From Ziziphus jujuba (lineage: Eukaryota; Streptophyta; Magnoliopsida; Rosales; Rhamnaceae): a DNA stretch of 64,000 bases. Under the pieces are notes generated by a model. That model worked only from the letters and a program-made list of their open reading frames with translations, did not search any database and was not told the DNA's origin. The DNA is taken from positions 10,251,001 to 10,315,000 of the forward strand of contig NC_083387.1 of NCBI RefSeq assembly GCF_031755915.1, written 5' to 3'. A program made the translations under genes and the position numbers. This document shows, piece after piece, positions 1-11,415 of the stretch; the stretch's first letter is position 1, and each line of letters begins with the position of its first letter.

Positions 1-214
1 GGCATTTGTGGGATGATTGGATGGTCTTGAAGGTTGGTTGTAATTGGGTTGGAATAGTGGTACTTTCCCTGCAGCTTTGGTGTTCTATTCGTGTGGTTGT
101 TTGGAGTTGGTATGGGTAGGATATGAAGTGAAATTGGTTGATTTATGGTGCTGTTGATATGGTCTTGGTTTATCGAAGTAGAAGTCTGATAGAGGTTTCC
201 ATTTGTGGGGAGGT

Positions 215-1200
215 CAGGTAGCTGAATCCGGGACTGACAGTTGCCTCTCTACTCTGTTTGCTAAATTCACAGCTGCATTAAAGTTAGCAATGGGGCTTAA
301 ATGGAGCTTCTCTCTAATTAGTTTTTGAAGCCCATGGATATATCGAGCCATTTCTTAACGTTCTGTCTCTTGCAAGTTATTACGGGAGCTCAAACAAAAG
401 AATTTAGTAGTGTAGTCATTCACAGTTCTATTACCTTGGTGGAAACTATGGTACTGTTCATAAAGCAATTAGTCATAATCCTCTGGCAAGAACCGTGCCT
501 TGAGCAATTGCTTCATTCGGTGCCAAGATCTAATAGGTTCCTTTCCTTCTTTCCTTCTGTTGGCTTGCAATTGCTCCCACCAAGCAGAACACTACCCTTA
601 AGCTTATAAGCCACCAATTTGACCTGTTGTGCTCTGGTGATATACATGTAGTCTAAGAATGACTCAACATTTTGAATCCAATCTAAGAAGCTTTCTATAA
701 CAATTTGGCCATCAGACATAGGCAGATCAATTTTAATTTTATAAGCCGTATCTCAATGTTGATCATACCTGGGTGGAGATCCTGACTGTCCAAAATGGTG
801 GTTAGGGAAATGATATCCAAGCCTACGTCGTGGTTGGTTAAAGAGAGTTGCCTCAATGTCATCATCTGAGTTGGTGTTCGGCAATGGGAGCTGGTTAGGG
901 TAAAAATTTCGCAGAGAGTGAGATGGTGGTGGTGGATTTATTGCCAAGGAAAAATCTGGCCGTGGCTGGGTGTTTTGGGTCCGAATTGGTGCCGGTGGGT
1001 GGCAAGCTAGCTCTCGCTCTCTCGCTCCAGCAACCGGTGGTGTTAAAGGTGGTGGTGAAGTTTGTTGAAGCAAGGATTGTTGGATGACTAAGGCAAGATT
1101 CTCGATCTGCTGCTCCACACCTCGGATGGCTACCAAAATGGCTTTCGTACCCTGGTCTTCTCCATTGGTACAGCTGCTACCTTCATTAGAATTGGCCATA
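215..1200 (-). pseudogene. Ty3/Gypsy gag remnant
   Basis: This is a decayed capsid (gag) reading frame of a Ty3/Gypsy LTR retrotransposon. On the minus strand a plausible start (MANSNEG) lies about 25 bases inside a tRNA-Met-type primer site. A Pro-rich leader follows, then the conserved gag core: YKIKIDLP, FLDWIQNVESFLDYM and QVKLVAYKLKG near 740-600. After a frameshift near 580 the frame continues with WWEQLQANRR, RSWHRMKQLL and QYHSFHQGNRTV down to about 215. In-frame stops interrupt it near 754, 440 and 380, so it cannot encode a full gag. No protease or polymerase is visible in the 215 bases before the window starts, so the element is cut by the window edge or truncated. The family call rests on remembered Gypsy gag consensus and is firm at family level only. 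Confidence 0.85.
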
Positions 1201-1223
1201 ACAGGATTCCCGACGATCTCCCA

Positions 1224-1235
1224 GCTCTGATACCA
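1224..1235 (-). promoter_or_regulatory. tRNA-Met primer-binding site of the Gypsy element
   Basis: The minus strand reads TGGTATCAGAGC, the standard initiator-tRNA-Met complement used to prime reverse transcription. It sits six bases from the TG..CA-type LTR edge at 1242 and just upstream of the gag frame, which fixes the element's orientation. Confidence 0.8.
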
Positions 1236-1241
1236 ATTTGA

Positions 1242-1900
1242 TGTAGAAGCTTTCAATTAAACAAGAAAAATGAATTTATCATTTACAAACAACCAGCAAA
1301 GGAAGCTGGAAGCTCAGCTTGTTCATCAAGCTATTTCATATATTGAAGAAGATAAAAATTGTCTACTTGAAAGATGGAAACTATTACATATATAAACCTA
1401 AAAATGAAAACGGTGCGTTTTAAACAATTATTCTAGAAAGATCAAAATGGTGTGTTTTTTATTTGGGTCATGTGAACCTTGGCACATGCAATGCTATGTT
1501 GCTGCTAGTATGGCATTGTTGTTGCTGGTGTTGTTGCTGGTGCTGCTGTATTGCTGCTGGTGCTACTGCGGGTGCTACCGAGCTTGTTGTTGCTGCTGTC
1601 GAGCTTGCTGTGTTGCTGCCAAGCTGCTGTTGCCGAGCTACTGTGTTGCTGCCGAGCTGCTGTTACAGAGCTATGTTGATGCCGAGCTGTCGAGCTATGT
1701 TGCTTCACCTCCATCATTTCTCTTAGGATTAGGTTGTTGTCTTCTAGGTCTTTATTTTTTAGGGAAAATGTTCAATCTCTCTGGTGATTTTTCTGAGGAG
1801 TAACTGTTTGTAACATGTTACTCAGAACTCTGGAAATATGGGAAGAAAAATTCTATATTCTACAATAAAAACAGGACCTTAACCAACTATATAAAAGAAT
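1242..1900 (-). repeat. probable LTR of the Gypsy element
   Basis: The segment starts at TGTAGAAG (the CTACA end on the minus strand) next to the primer site, so it should be the LTR of the gag-bearing element. The distal edge was not located and 1900 is only an estimate. No second LTR is present in the window, so the boundary cannot be confirmed by comparison. The block contains a GCT/GTT-rich stretch. Confidence 0.4.
1495..1690 (+). repeat. imperfect GCT/GTT trinucleotide-rich tract
   Basis: About 200 bases of imperfect TTG/CTG/GCT triplets stay open in several frames on both strands, giving Cys/Leu-rich or Ser/Ala/Gln-rich translations. This is low-complexity DNA inside the presumed LTR. 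The reading frames here are side effects of the triplet repeat, not genes. Confidence 0.75.
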
Positions 1901-2088
1901 AGAAGTACGATATTCATTTTCTTGTATGAAGTTATGGATTTGCTCTTTGTGAGTGTGGCATGTCAGCATCACCAGTGTTTTGATATGGTTTCAGGAACAT
2001 CAGATTTCACAAACTGGCATGCAACCTGGGTGCAGAGTCAACTTTGTCTGCCTATGATTGATTTCTGATCAAAAGTATGTCCTAGAGG

Positions 2089-2426
2089 GAGGAACATATT
2101 CGTAGTGTTGCTGTTAACTTGTTGGTCCAACTTAGAGATAAATTTCCACAGGTGAAATTACACTACTAGTAAAGTCTTTATTCGTTTCTTATGCCATTTG
2201 ACATGGCCGTTTAGTTTTGAACAATGCACCTCCATGCTTGCAGGTTTTATGGATATCATTCTATTTTCATTCCCTGCTATTCTCAATGCATAATGACTCC
2301 CCTTCTGTTGTTGTCAACAATCCTAACTGGATGGTGACAGTGGGTTCTTTGTACCAAAAAATTGTTCAAGAATGGATTATTAAATCACTTTCACACGCAC
2401 CTTGTACTACCCAGGGTCTTTTACAG
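2089..2426 (+). pseudogene. PI4K-alpha-like gene fragment (two exons with intron)
   Basis: Two exon-like pieces of one plant gene are visible. The first reads EEHIRSVAVNLLVQLRDKFPQ and ends at 2151 in front of a GT. The second, 2244-2426, is preceded by CAG and followed by GT, is exactly 61 codons, fully open, and joins in phase (..FPQ then VLW..). It contains SLYQKIVQEWIIKSLS and HAPCTTQGLLQ. From memory these match the N-terminal half of plant phosphatidylinositol 4-kinase alpha 1, which makes PI4P at the plasma membrane; that protein is about 2,000 residues, so only a few percent is present. No flanking exons were found and the piece is wedged between two retroelements. It is a displaced fragment, not a gene. 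The identity is a recognition call and should be confirmed by protein search. Confidence 0.6.
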
Positions 2427-2559
2427 GTTGGCAAGTTGATCATGTGGAATAAACTTAATTTCTTTAAATAATATTTATTTATTTTTATTCCAAATCTGTG
2501 CATCTGAATAGCATGCCAGTCGTTAGGTAATTTATATCGTTTCTCGACTCTGAGTGTAA

Positions 2560-4157
2560 GCTTTTTAGCATAAATGCATTGTTCGCACCTTAAGCTAGAA
2601 ACAGAAACATTGTAGAATAATTGAGGGAATAAATGTTCTAAATAAAGAAAAGATGGATGACCTAAACAGCAATGCCATAAAAGAATCTTACCTTTATCAG
2701 ACATCCCTCGTGCTACTTGAAAACCATGTCCATGTTCAGATGGTAAGTGTCTTGTCCCCTCCAAATAGCAAAGACCTCCCCTTTCCTTACCAATGCCAAT
2801 GTCATCTTCGTAAGATTGTCCTGAAATACACAATGAGTTGAATGAAAGGTTACAGAACAATTAAGATATTTGGTGATCTTGCTAATCGAAACGAGATTAT
2901 TTGAAAGATTAGGCACAAGTATAATAATAACACATGGAAACCAATGGTGATAGTGAGATATTCCGTTCCCCTGAGATTGGAATAGGAGTCTCATGAGCAA
3001 CTTGGACAGACTTGATCAATGAAGGCATTAGTGAGTCAAGTAAAAAAGAATCATTAATCATATGATCAGTGGCCCATAAATAATAATTCAATTCTTATCA
3101 GCAGCAAAAATAAGGCCAAACCAGAATTTCTTCCCTAGAAGACACTCAGAGTCATACGAGAAGCAGAAGATGGAGAGGTATCTATGAAAGCAACCTGAGC
3201 AAATTTCTTTTTTCACTTTTTAGCTTGCTTAAGTTTTTACCACTCCAGATAGCCATGCTTCTTCCAGCAAAAATCTTCAGTATGCCTGGTGCTATTACAA
3301 TGAGTGCAAAAATGAGAAAAGGAATTGGAAGAAGAAACATGTGGTATTGGTCGAGTGTTATTCTTTTGGACAGCTAGGGTTGAACCTTTAAAGTGATCTT
3401 TCGCTCTCATGGTGAGCTATCTCTACTCTTCACACCGAACCATTGAATATGTCTCTTTTAGACTTGGCAAAGGAGAAGTAGCCATAACCCGACTACTAAC
3501 GTGATCTAAATTGTGATTAAGGCCCCCAAGAAACATATAGACTCGATCCTCAGCAATACGTTTCCTTTGTTTATCAATATCTGTTGGACATGTGATATTG
3601 TTGGGTCTCCGATAAGCAAGTTCCATAAATATTGAGTTCAAATCATTATATTATTCTGCAACAGGCTGACCATCTTGTTCTAATTGAAAGAACTTCTTCA
3701 TCAATTCATAGACTTGAGAAGAATTGGAGATGTCAAGATAGCTCCTCCTTACTGTTTTCCAAGCATCCTTAGCCGTTCCACGCTGTACAAAATGGGACAT
3801 TAGTTTATCACTTATGGAATTAATTAAACAAGACTTCAAAAGAGCATCTTCAGCCTCCAACTCATCATAGCTTGGATCACCCTCTTTAGGTGTAGTCTTT
3901 CTCCCTATAATGAGCCCTTCTTTTTCCTTCCAACAATGTGCATCTCCAAAACTTGGGACTAAACACGATAACCATCCGGTTTAGTATGGATTGAAGAAGA
4001 AGTCTCATGAATGGTCATGTTGGTGGACTGTTGGCTTTGAGGAATTTCTGAGTCAAGCTTTGTAGACATAGTGGCTATGGAATAGGTAGAAAATAGAAAA
4101 GCAAATAAAGACAGAAAAAACAACAGTGGAATTTTTTTCTTTTGCTTTGATGCCAAA
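2560..4157 (-). pseudogene. truncated Ty1/Copia gag-protease remnant
   Basis: On the minus strand a primer-site-like GGCATCAAAGC near 4150 is followed by a Copia gag: KPDGYRVWSQVLEMH-like with a stop, then EAEDALLKSCLINSIS, AWKTVRRSYLD, MKKFFQLEQDGQ and VYMFLGGLN. Downstream lie a degenerate protease (WATDHM in place of the usual DSGATDHM) and the GAG-pre-integrase segment with LLWHCCLGHPS and the C..C pair of LRCEQC. The match stops near 2560, before the integrase core, and RT and RNase H are absent. Several frameshifts and stops are present. AT-rich sequence beyond 4163 is probably part of its LTR, but no partner LTR was found. Confidence 0.8.
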
Positions 4158-4306
4158 TTGATAAATTCACTTGATAAATTCCATATATCACAAAGGGTAT
4201 TAATATAGAATACTCATAACCTACTATAGGAAAAGTCAATTAAACAATAATTCTAATAAATTAATTCCTATCTAAATAATGGAATATAATTATATAGTAT
4301 TAATAC

Positions 4307-4388
4307 AGCTGTACATGCTAACTCAAACATTCAAACTTGATAGTTTAAGCTGTACATGCTAACTCAAACATTAAAACATGATAGTTTG
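4307..4388 (+). repeat. 41-bp tandem duplication
   Basis: Two adjacent copies (4307-4347 and 4348-4388) both start AGCTGTACATGCTAACTCAA and differ by a few substitutions. They lie in AT-rich DNA next to the Copia remnant, probably inside its LTR. Confidence 0.8.
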
Positions 4389-4618
4389 TGTTTCCAACTA
4401 AGATACATAAAGAAAAATATAAGTAAAGAAAAATATAATATGAGCCTCACATACTTAGAAATCCAACTACCGGTTCCTTATTGCCTTAAATGCTCCTTCA
4501 ATAGCTACATAAACATCAAATAAACACTGAGCATATAATTACATTACCCAAAAAAAAAAAAATTGTGAAGAAGATATAATCTCAATAAAAAAATAAAAAG
4601 ATAAAAGAGTACGAAAAG

Positions 4619-4800
4619 TTAAGCCTTGTGAACAAGAAGAGTGCCAACAACATCAAAAGGCAAAGCCTTGTGAGTAATTTCACCATACAACGACCTTCAA
4701 TAATCCTCATTATCTTTCACACCCAAAATTTCCCATCCCATGTGCCTGAATACAATTACCTCAAACTCCTTAGAGGCCAGAGCAGAAAATAAATAAGTAC
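4619..4800 (-). pseudogene. unrecognised 3' coding fragment
   Basis: The minus strand carries an open-looking stretch that reads like a conserved protein C-terminus: ASKEFEVIVFRHMGWE, ILGVKDNEDY, one TGA where a Trp would fit, then RSLYGEITHKALPFDVVG and TLLVHKA before a TAA. Composition and codon use look protein-like, unlike the surrounding DNA. I do not recognise the family. The internal stop and lack of upstream exons suggest a dead fragment. It lies about 260 bases downstream, in the same orientation, of a kinase exon fragment, but nothing shows that the two were ever one gene. Confidence 0.4.
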
Positions 4801-5062
4801 ATAAACTAGTTCAAACATTGAATAATGATTAAAGATCTTAGACATAAACATGCCAAGATAAATGAGCCCATGCCCCTATGCAAACTGAATGGGAACCAAA
4901 CAAATCAAAGTGAATTAGACTTCTAAAATATCCAATTCCAAAACAAAAACAAGATCTAGCTAAAGTCAAAATTTTGAATCAAAATGTAAAATTCTGATTA
5001 TAAAAAAAAAAAACAATAATTATAGAGAGAGAAAAAGAAAATAATGATAATAAGCAGGTAAC

Positions 5063-5221
5063 TAGATTACTATTAGGGTGATCTAGATCCAAGTACTTGA
5101 CGTCGACAGCTTCATTGGAAGGAAGATAGATTGCTCTGTAACCCGTAGCGCTGGCAACATATCCGACCTCTTCAAGAAGCTTATAGTTGCTCACAATGTA
5201 AGCCTTGGAATTGCCTCTCAT
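5063..5221 (-). pseudogene. STE20/BLUS1-like protein kinase first-exon fragment
   Basis: The translation starts MRGNSKAYIVSNYKLLEEVG and continues through the kinase N-lobe (YRAIYLPSNEAV, then VDVKYLDLDHPNSNL) up to a GT at 5062. Plant STE20-type kinases of the BLUS1/fray group have a Gly-rich loop like GYGASATVY here; this copy reads GYVASATGY, losing the second Gly and the Val. The ATP-binding Lys of the VAVK-type motif is kept. No later kinase exon (HRD, DFG) follows in the window. Sequence at 5222-5420 is GA/CT-rich and resembles a 5' UTR. I interpret this as a promoter/first-exon fragment, not a working kinase. Confidence 0.6.
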
Positions 5222-5421
5222 CCTTCCAATATGGGGCTCTTGGCAATAAAACCAAGATCCAGAGAAAGAGGGAGAAGGGGGTTAGGTTGGATAGAGATCG
5301 AGAGGAAGACGGCGAGCAAGAGACCAAGGTTAGGAGTAGAGAAGAAGATCAAGAGGGAGAGAGAGAGATTTAGAGGAGGTACATTACGAAGAGTGAAGTT
5401 GGGCACGGGGGGTAAGTGAAA

Positions 5422-6489
5422 TGGAAATCTAGACTTGGAAAATATTTGGGGATTTTCACATTGTTGGTGTTACTAAACGACGTTGTTTTGGACTTAGACA
5501 AAATTGTTGCAATTATTTGCTGTTAATGTTAATGATCAACTCGTCAACATGAAAAGTATCGGTGACAACTTGTAAATCCTCATCACAATGGGGTTCAAAA
5601 AATTGGGAGGAAAGTTGGCACCAATATATTTTGGGGCTTTCTATGTCAAAAACCATGTGACAACGAGGAAAGTGCCACCAAATATATGGTTGGAGCATGC
5701 TAATGTGACAGGGATAATTATTGTCACTAAACCATGCTTGATAATGTGACAATGCACATTATTGTCAAAGTTGCTGGCCATTCAGTGACTTCTTTTTCTT
5801 TTCTTTTCTTTTTTTTTTTATTTTTTTTTTTTGCGTCAACTAAAAATTTGTAGGAATTGCTTAGATTTTTTGTAATGGAAGCTTTTCTGCCTAATAACCA
5901 CAACGATTGCAGTATAATTTGTTAACATTTCATTTTTACATTAGAATATTTTAACTTTATTAAAATTAGGACACACGTCTATGGAAATATATATGATGCG
6001 GCATATCCAAGTTAGGAAATTATGTTCAAATATATACTTTGTCAACAAACAAACGTGCATAACTTTTTAACGTTAAATGTTTCAGCCAAAAAAAAAAAAC
6101 TTTTTAACGTTAAATGAAACATCAGATAGACATATAAAGTATAATTTTATCATCTGGATGGTTTAGATATAAATGATAATTTTGAAAAATAATCATGTTA
6201 AAATTTTTAACTTTTTCTGTGTGAGAAAAAAGGACATCTTTTCCTCTTTATTCTTTTATCCGCATTCAAATCATCAGGATAATAGTTAGATTATATATTT
6301 ACATTTATATATATATATAGCAGAAAAAGAATACTGCATTTTCCTTTTTAACGATAAATATACTGTTGTTTTCTTTTAAGTGCCACATCTTTAATATCCA
6401 TATTTCCCTATTTTGTCATGTTTGTCAACTTCGGTCTGTCCTTTTTCTTGTTTTCTTGCTAAATAAACTCTAACGGTCTTTTGTTTTTA
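5422..6489. other. intergenic, no gene seen
   Basis: AT-rich DNA. A short open stretch on the minus strand at 5513-5752 has no recognisable motif and overlaps short GTGACAAT-type repeats, so I did not call it. A poly-T block lies near 5790-5832 and a (TA)n run near 6306. Confidence 0.6.
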
Positions 6490-6719
6490 AATAAATTAGT
6501 TATATACTCGTGCGATGTACGGCATATACAATTATTATATATTATTTTAATAATAAATATAAAAAAGAATTATAATCAAATCATATATAAAGTATCATAA
6601 AAACAAATTAAACCATGACTTTCAATTCAATATAATTAATCTAAATTTTGAAAAACTTCTTTAAAAACCACATTAATAATTGAATTGGTAGGTTTTCCAT
6701 CTTTATCACAAATTAATAT

Positions 6720-7421
6720 CTACAATTTTTTGATATTTGTAACTCTGAAGACTGCAACTGGTCTTTTAAGATAAAATCCGACATGCGAAAGAGATTGATT
6801 TTGGCTCTTATTAATAGTCATCGCATATGATACAACCAAAAAATATTGTCTTCTTTTAAACTTAAAAAGGAACCTTGGGTCCAATGGAGTTAAAGTCATT
6901 CTTGAAATAAAAACTTTAAACCTGGCATTGCTTCTTGAAATAACTTTTCCTTCGAGAACATGATTGCCAAACCTTGTAATGATCAATCTAGTCCCATTGC
7001 ACAATCCCAAAGAATGATCAATATTTCTTAATAGTATAACGGAGACACCGACCTTCAATTTCAACTAATGATTAGGCACCCCAGAGCATTTTATAGCATT
7101 CCAAAATTCATGTATATGAAAATCTCCTATAAGATCAATGTTTGAATCAGATCTGTAAGTTGCGTCAGAACTTAAATATGTATTTTTCTAAGTTCGATTA
7201 AAGGAACTCATGTAGTCATTTATGGATTCAACAATGTCAAGAGTTGGAGCAAGTATGGCTCTTTCTTGCAAATATGATGGGTCATTAATATTCTCTGAGA
7301 AAGAAGGATACGTGCTATTTACAATAGATGCAACTGAATCTTCTGTATCCTTTATCAAAATATCAACAGGTATATTAATCATTGCATGACCATGTCGGAC
7401 CGCTAATTGTTCCATCTCCAA
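6720..7421 (-). pseudogene. Helitron PIF1-type helicase C-terminal remnant
   Basis: Two minus-strand pieces in order. At 7421-7188: AVRHGHAMINIPVDILI, then STYPSFSENINDPSYLQERAI and LAPTLDIVESINDY. At 7064-6720: MKLKVGVSVILLRNIDHSLGLCNGTRL, VISRSNARFKVFISRMTL, and YAMTINKSQNQSLSHVGFYL. These are the back half of the PIF1-like helicase encoded by plant Helitrons; LKVGVPVMLLRNID and YAMTINKSQGQ are family hallmarks. The Gln of the final KSQGQ motif is kept but its Gly is Asn. The Rep (HUH) domain and the Walker A/B motifs are absent, and the pieces are out of frame with each other. Non-functional. Confidence 0.8.
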
Positions 7422-8009
7422 TACTTGATATCCATTCTAAAAAAGCCTTCAATTCATCCTTATCAATGTTCGAGTCAATACTTTGAAGTCTCATATTTTT
7501 TGTCAACTTCAAAACTTTACAATATTTCTACAAATATGATGAGTTTAAAGTTACGAGAACAATGTCTTGCCTACTTGTTTTTGGGATAATCTACAAAATA
7601 TATCTGAAATCTTCTCCAAACACAACAGTTTTACTTCCAAAACGATACTCCAAACTTAGTGGCTTGCTAAATCTTAAAATATCACTCATAGTCCTGTCCA
7701 ACGCTTCAAAACAATATATATTCATCATTGGTTTAAATTTTTAAACCTTAAACGAAAGGATAGATATATAATATTATTATATTATTATATATATAATATT
7801 ATATTGTATAATCTATTTAATAATAATAAGTACAATTATAATAATAATATATTTTATATAGTATATTATATACACATGCACGATATTGTATATATTATAT
7901 AATATAATAAGTATAATTATCATAATAATAATAATATATTATATAGTATATTATATACACATGCACGATATTATATATAATATTATATTGTATAATATAA
8001 GCACAATAA

Positions 8010-8360
8010 TAATAATGATATAAATAACATGTAATGAAACTTATAAAAAAAAAAAATACTCATCCATTAATACTATTTCAATGCTATTAATTTCTTATTT
8101 GTCATCAAAACATGCGATCTTCCAAAGTCTAAGAACATGAACTTTGAATGTCCACTGTGTTTTGTTAGCATTGATGTGGTTGATAAAATTGATCTGCCTG
8201 GATATATTCTCCAAAATAAAAAAATAAAAAAGTTTTATTGATGATAAATATATTTGGATCTTGTTTTCTTTCAATGTATATTATGAATGCTTGTTAAAAA
8301 CTAAAAATTTGATATCTATATATAATATTCTCCAATCATAAAAATTAAATTCAAATATTA
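8010..8360. repeat. dispersed repeat, copy 1 of 3
   Basis: This AT-rich block (landmarks: AACATGTAATGAAA, then TGTTAGCATTGATGTGGTTGATAAAATTGA-type sequence and TTTGATATCTATATATAATA) recurs at 12320-12680 and 13810-14160 in the same orientation with moderate divergence. It is probably internal Helitron sequence shared by the neighbouring copies. No coding frame was recognised. Confidence 0.7.
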
Positions 8361-8439
8361 GATGTTAAAGTGTATACTAGTAGGCCTTATGAAAATATAT
8401 ATTATGCCATAATTAGAATTGATATTTATCCTCAAATAA

Positions 8440-8720
8440 AACAATTAAAATTTAAATAGTTTTAGGGTTAATTAAATAGGTCAACATTATCTTTATTAGT
8501 AGTTAATTTTCTTGTTTTTGTTTTTATTTTTATTTTTTATGTTTTTAAAAAATTTTCTATTCTAACAGAGAACAAAAATAAGAAGAGGATAGAAACAGTT
8601 ATCATCATTATTATTATTATTTTAGTAGAGAATTGTTGCCCTTTTTTTCCTTATTGACCATTAAAATTTTCTTTTACTTTCTTTTTTCTTTCTTCTTTAA
8701 AGCCCCCATGTTTCTCTACC
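8440..8720. repeat. direct repeat, copy A (partner 9400-9700)
   Basis: The segment AATAGTTTTAGGGTTAATTAAAT through the TTTCTATTCTAACAG landmark to the TTTCTTTCTTCTTTAAAGCCCC landmark is repeated about 960 bases downstream with small differences. This indicates an internal duplication, or two nested related elements, in the Helitron-like block. Confidence 0.7.
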
Positions 8721-9061
8721 CCTTCTTTTCGGCATAGCTGATCAAAATTTATTATTATTATTTTTTTCCGGTAGAGAATCATTGCCTTTTTTTCCATATT
8801 AACTACTAACAATTTTTTTTTTTACTTTCTTTTTTCGGCATAGTTGAACAAAATTTATTATCATTTTTTTTCCAGTAGAGCATCATTGCCCTTTTTTCCT
8901 TATCTTATAATATATATGTGTACTAATTCGGCCATAAATATATATTTGGTAAGCAAAATAGAATGAAATAATTTATATATTTCAATTAATTTCAAAATTA
9001 TGACCATGTGTAATTTTATCAAGTATTTGTTACCCATGAATATTTATATGAAAAAATAATT

Positions 9062-9105
<44 letters not shown>
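9062..9105. repeat. (TA)n microsatellite
   Basis: About 40 bases of uninterrupted AT dinucleotides. It is the longest of many (TA)n runs in the window; others lie near 9963, 10244, 14543, 16918, 43447, 49257 and 51307. Confidence 0.9.
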
Positions 9106-9399
9106 GGTTATATCCATAAAATGTAAGATAATGAACAAGTAATAAGTAATAATAAATAAAATCTATATAATTTATAAAATCTATATAAAACGGTTATTTC
9201 ATCCTTTTCATATGCTTCTTGACCAATATAGAAGCTTAATTGATTTTGATTCTTCTATAACATTTTAATAAGCGAAAAAAAACCTATTATATATTTGGAG
9301 AAATCTATAAATCAATAAATTTGTGTGACAAACAATGGATACAAATCAAATAATCATGGAAAGATATTATTTGATTGGTAAATTAATATTTTATCCTTA

Positions 9400-9700
9400 A
9401 ATAAAATAATTAAAATTTAAATAGTTTTAGGGTTGATTAAATGGTTCAATATTTTCCTTATTAATAGTTAATCTTTTTGATTTTGTTTTTATTTTTATTT
9501 TTTTTGTTTTTAGAAAATTTTCTATTCTAACAGGGAACAAAAATAAAAGAAGAAAGAAACAGTTATTATTATTATTTTTGTTTCCTTTTTTCCTTATTAA
9601 CCATTAAATTTTTTTATTTTTTTATTTTTTTATTTTTTTATTTTTTTACTTTCTTTTTTCTTTCTGCTTTGAAACCCCCAGGATTCTCTACCTAGTCTTT
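9400..9700. repeat. direct repeat, copy B (partner 8440-8720)
   Basis: Second copy of the repeat described at 8440. It additionally contains a run of TTTTTTA units near 9609-9650. Confidence 0.7.
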
Positions 9701-10364
9701 TCGGCATAGTTGACCAAAATTTATTTTTGCATTCTCTATATCAAAATATGCACAATATCCTGAAGGACAATTTACTAAGGCTAATGATAAAGAGACAGGA
9801 TATAGAACATTATAATCATTACACTGGAAATAAATAACTGGGCTACCAAAGACGTCCAGCACGAGTACCTCATGCGATATGAGCCTACTGAATTAATTAA
9901 AGGATCAATAGGCAATTGCCACACTTCATTCATTCGGAAATTGAAACAATTATTCTAAATTATTATATATATATATATATATATAAAATCAAACAATGAA
10001 TTATAAAATTTAATGAAAATAAATCAAAAACATTTTAAAATATATATAAAAGGAAAGATCCCTTAAATTAAAATATATATGTATATTAGATAATGGAAGA
10101 GATATAGAGGATATTATTTCATTTAAATTAAATTCTTTATCTAATCAAATTAGATATAAGGATTTAATATAGGAAAATTAATTATTTACAAAGAATAAAA
10201 AAATATATTTGTATTTTCATTTTAATCCCTAGATGGAAAATATTATATATATATATATATATATTTGAATTTGAATTTTATAGATAGAAAAAATTAAATA
10301 GGTAAACATTTTTTAATTGAATTCCATTAATAATTTATCTAATAAGGTAAAATTATATTTATAC

Positions 10365-10365
<1 letters not shown>

Positions 10366-10401
<36 letters not shown>
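10366..10401. repeat. (AAT)n microsatellite
   Basis: Around twelve consecutive AAT/ATA triplets. Confidence 0.9.
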
Positions 10402-11154
10402 GTGATAAATAATTAAACTACATTATGGGTATTTAATATATGAAAATTAATAATTTGCAAGGAACCAAAAAATATATTTGAATTGGAATTTGAATTCTAT
10501 AGATGGAAAATATTATTTTAATACATTTAAATTTTAAATCAAATTATATAATTGCACTTGAATTTAAATTTAAATTCCATAGATGAAAAAATTAAGTAGG
10601 AAAATTTCATAGATGGAAAAAATTATATAGGTAAAATTATATAGGTAATTTTTGAATTTGAATTTCATAATTGAATAGTATTATATATAAAAATCAAATT
10701 TATAATTCTTAACAAACTTTTATAGAATAGATTGAAAAAAAAATTCCGAATATGCTTATTAGCAATAAAACTTTTAAATAAATTTTTAAATATAATTAAT
10801 TATTATAAATTCTATTTAACATCATCTATTATGGTTCTACATGTTGTGCATCGCACGGGGATGAATGCTAACAATTAAAACAATGTAAGAAGTGATACTC
10901 AGAAGAATTAATTCCATTAGTGAGGCCATAAATTATATTAATGTAGAGAATAATTATATTAACGAACCACAAAAACAAAAATATTATTTGCCTGAAAAAA
11001 CCCTATAGTAATTTATACTAACTAAAATAAAATCATTATATTATTTCAATCCCAATAGAAAAAAGCATAATAAAAAAAAAGTATAATACTTAATCTCTTG
11101 AAGTTGCTTCTTGTTCAATAAAGTTGTCTCAAAATCAGGGAATTCCGGCACCAC

Positions 11155-11415
11155 TTAATTGTTTGAACGATCGTATTGTTTTTTCTTGTGTGCCCTCGGT
11201 CTGAATAATTTCCTGCTTCTTCTTTTTTTTTTTTTTTTATCCATCATTTTGAAAAAGTTGATAGCTAAAGGTGAATCAATGTGCAAGGATTCTTCGTCAG
11301 AAGTATCTTCTTCTTTTTTAATAGTTTTTACATCATATCTTGATTCAAAATCATCAACTTCTTCCAAAAATCCATAGCATGACTTATGTACATGCTTATA
11401 TTTAAACATGATCAT
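11155..11415 (-). other. charged open frame, doubtful gene
   Basis: An 86-codon minus-strand frame (MIMFKYKHVHKSCYGFLE.., acidic middle EEDTSDEE, basic tail with a Lys run and RSRKLFRPRAHKK). The basic tail is encoded by a poly-T tract, so part of the frame is low complexity. No family was recognised and no splice or promoter context is visible. It could be a decayed Helitron accessory protein or chance. Confidence 0.2.

Noticed and set aside
1447..1803. Open frames rich in Cys/Leu on + and Ser/Ala/Gln on -
   Set aside because: They are produced by a GCT/GTT triplet-rich tract inside an LTR; composition explains them fully.
7750..8000. Dense TATAATATTA repeats that could suggest an origin or scaffold site
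   Set aside because: Simple-sequence AT repeats are everywhere in this block; no defined motif supports a function.
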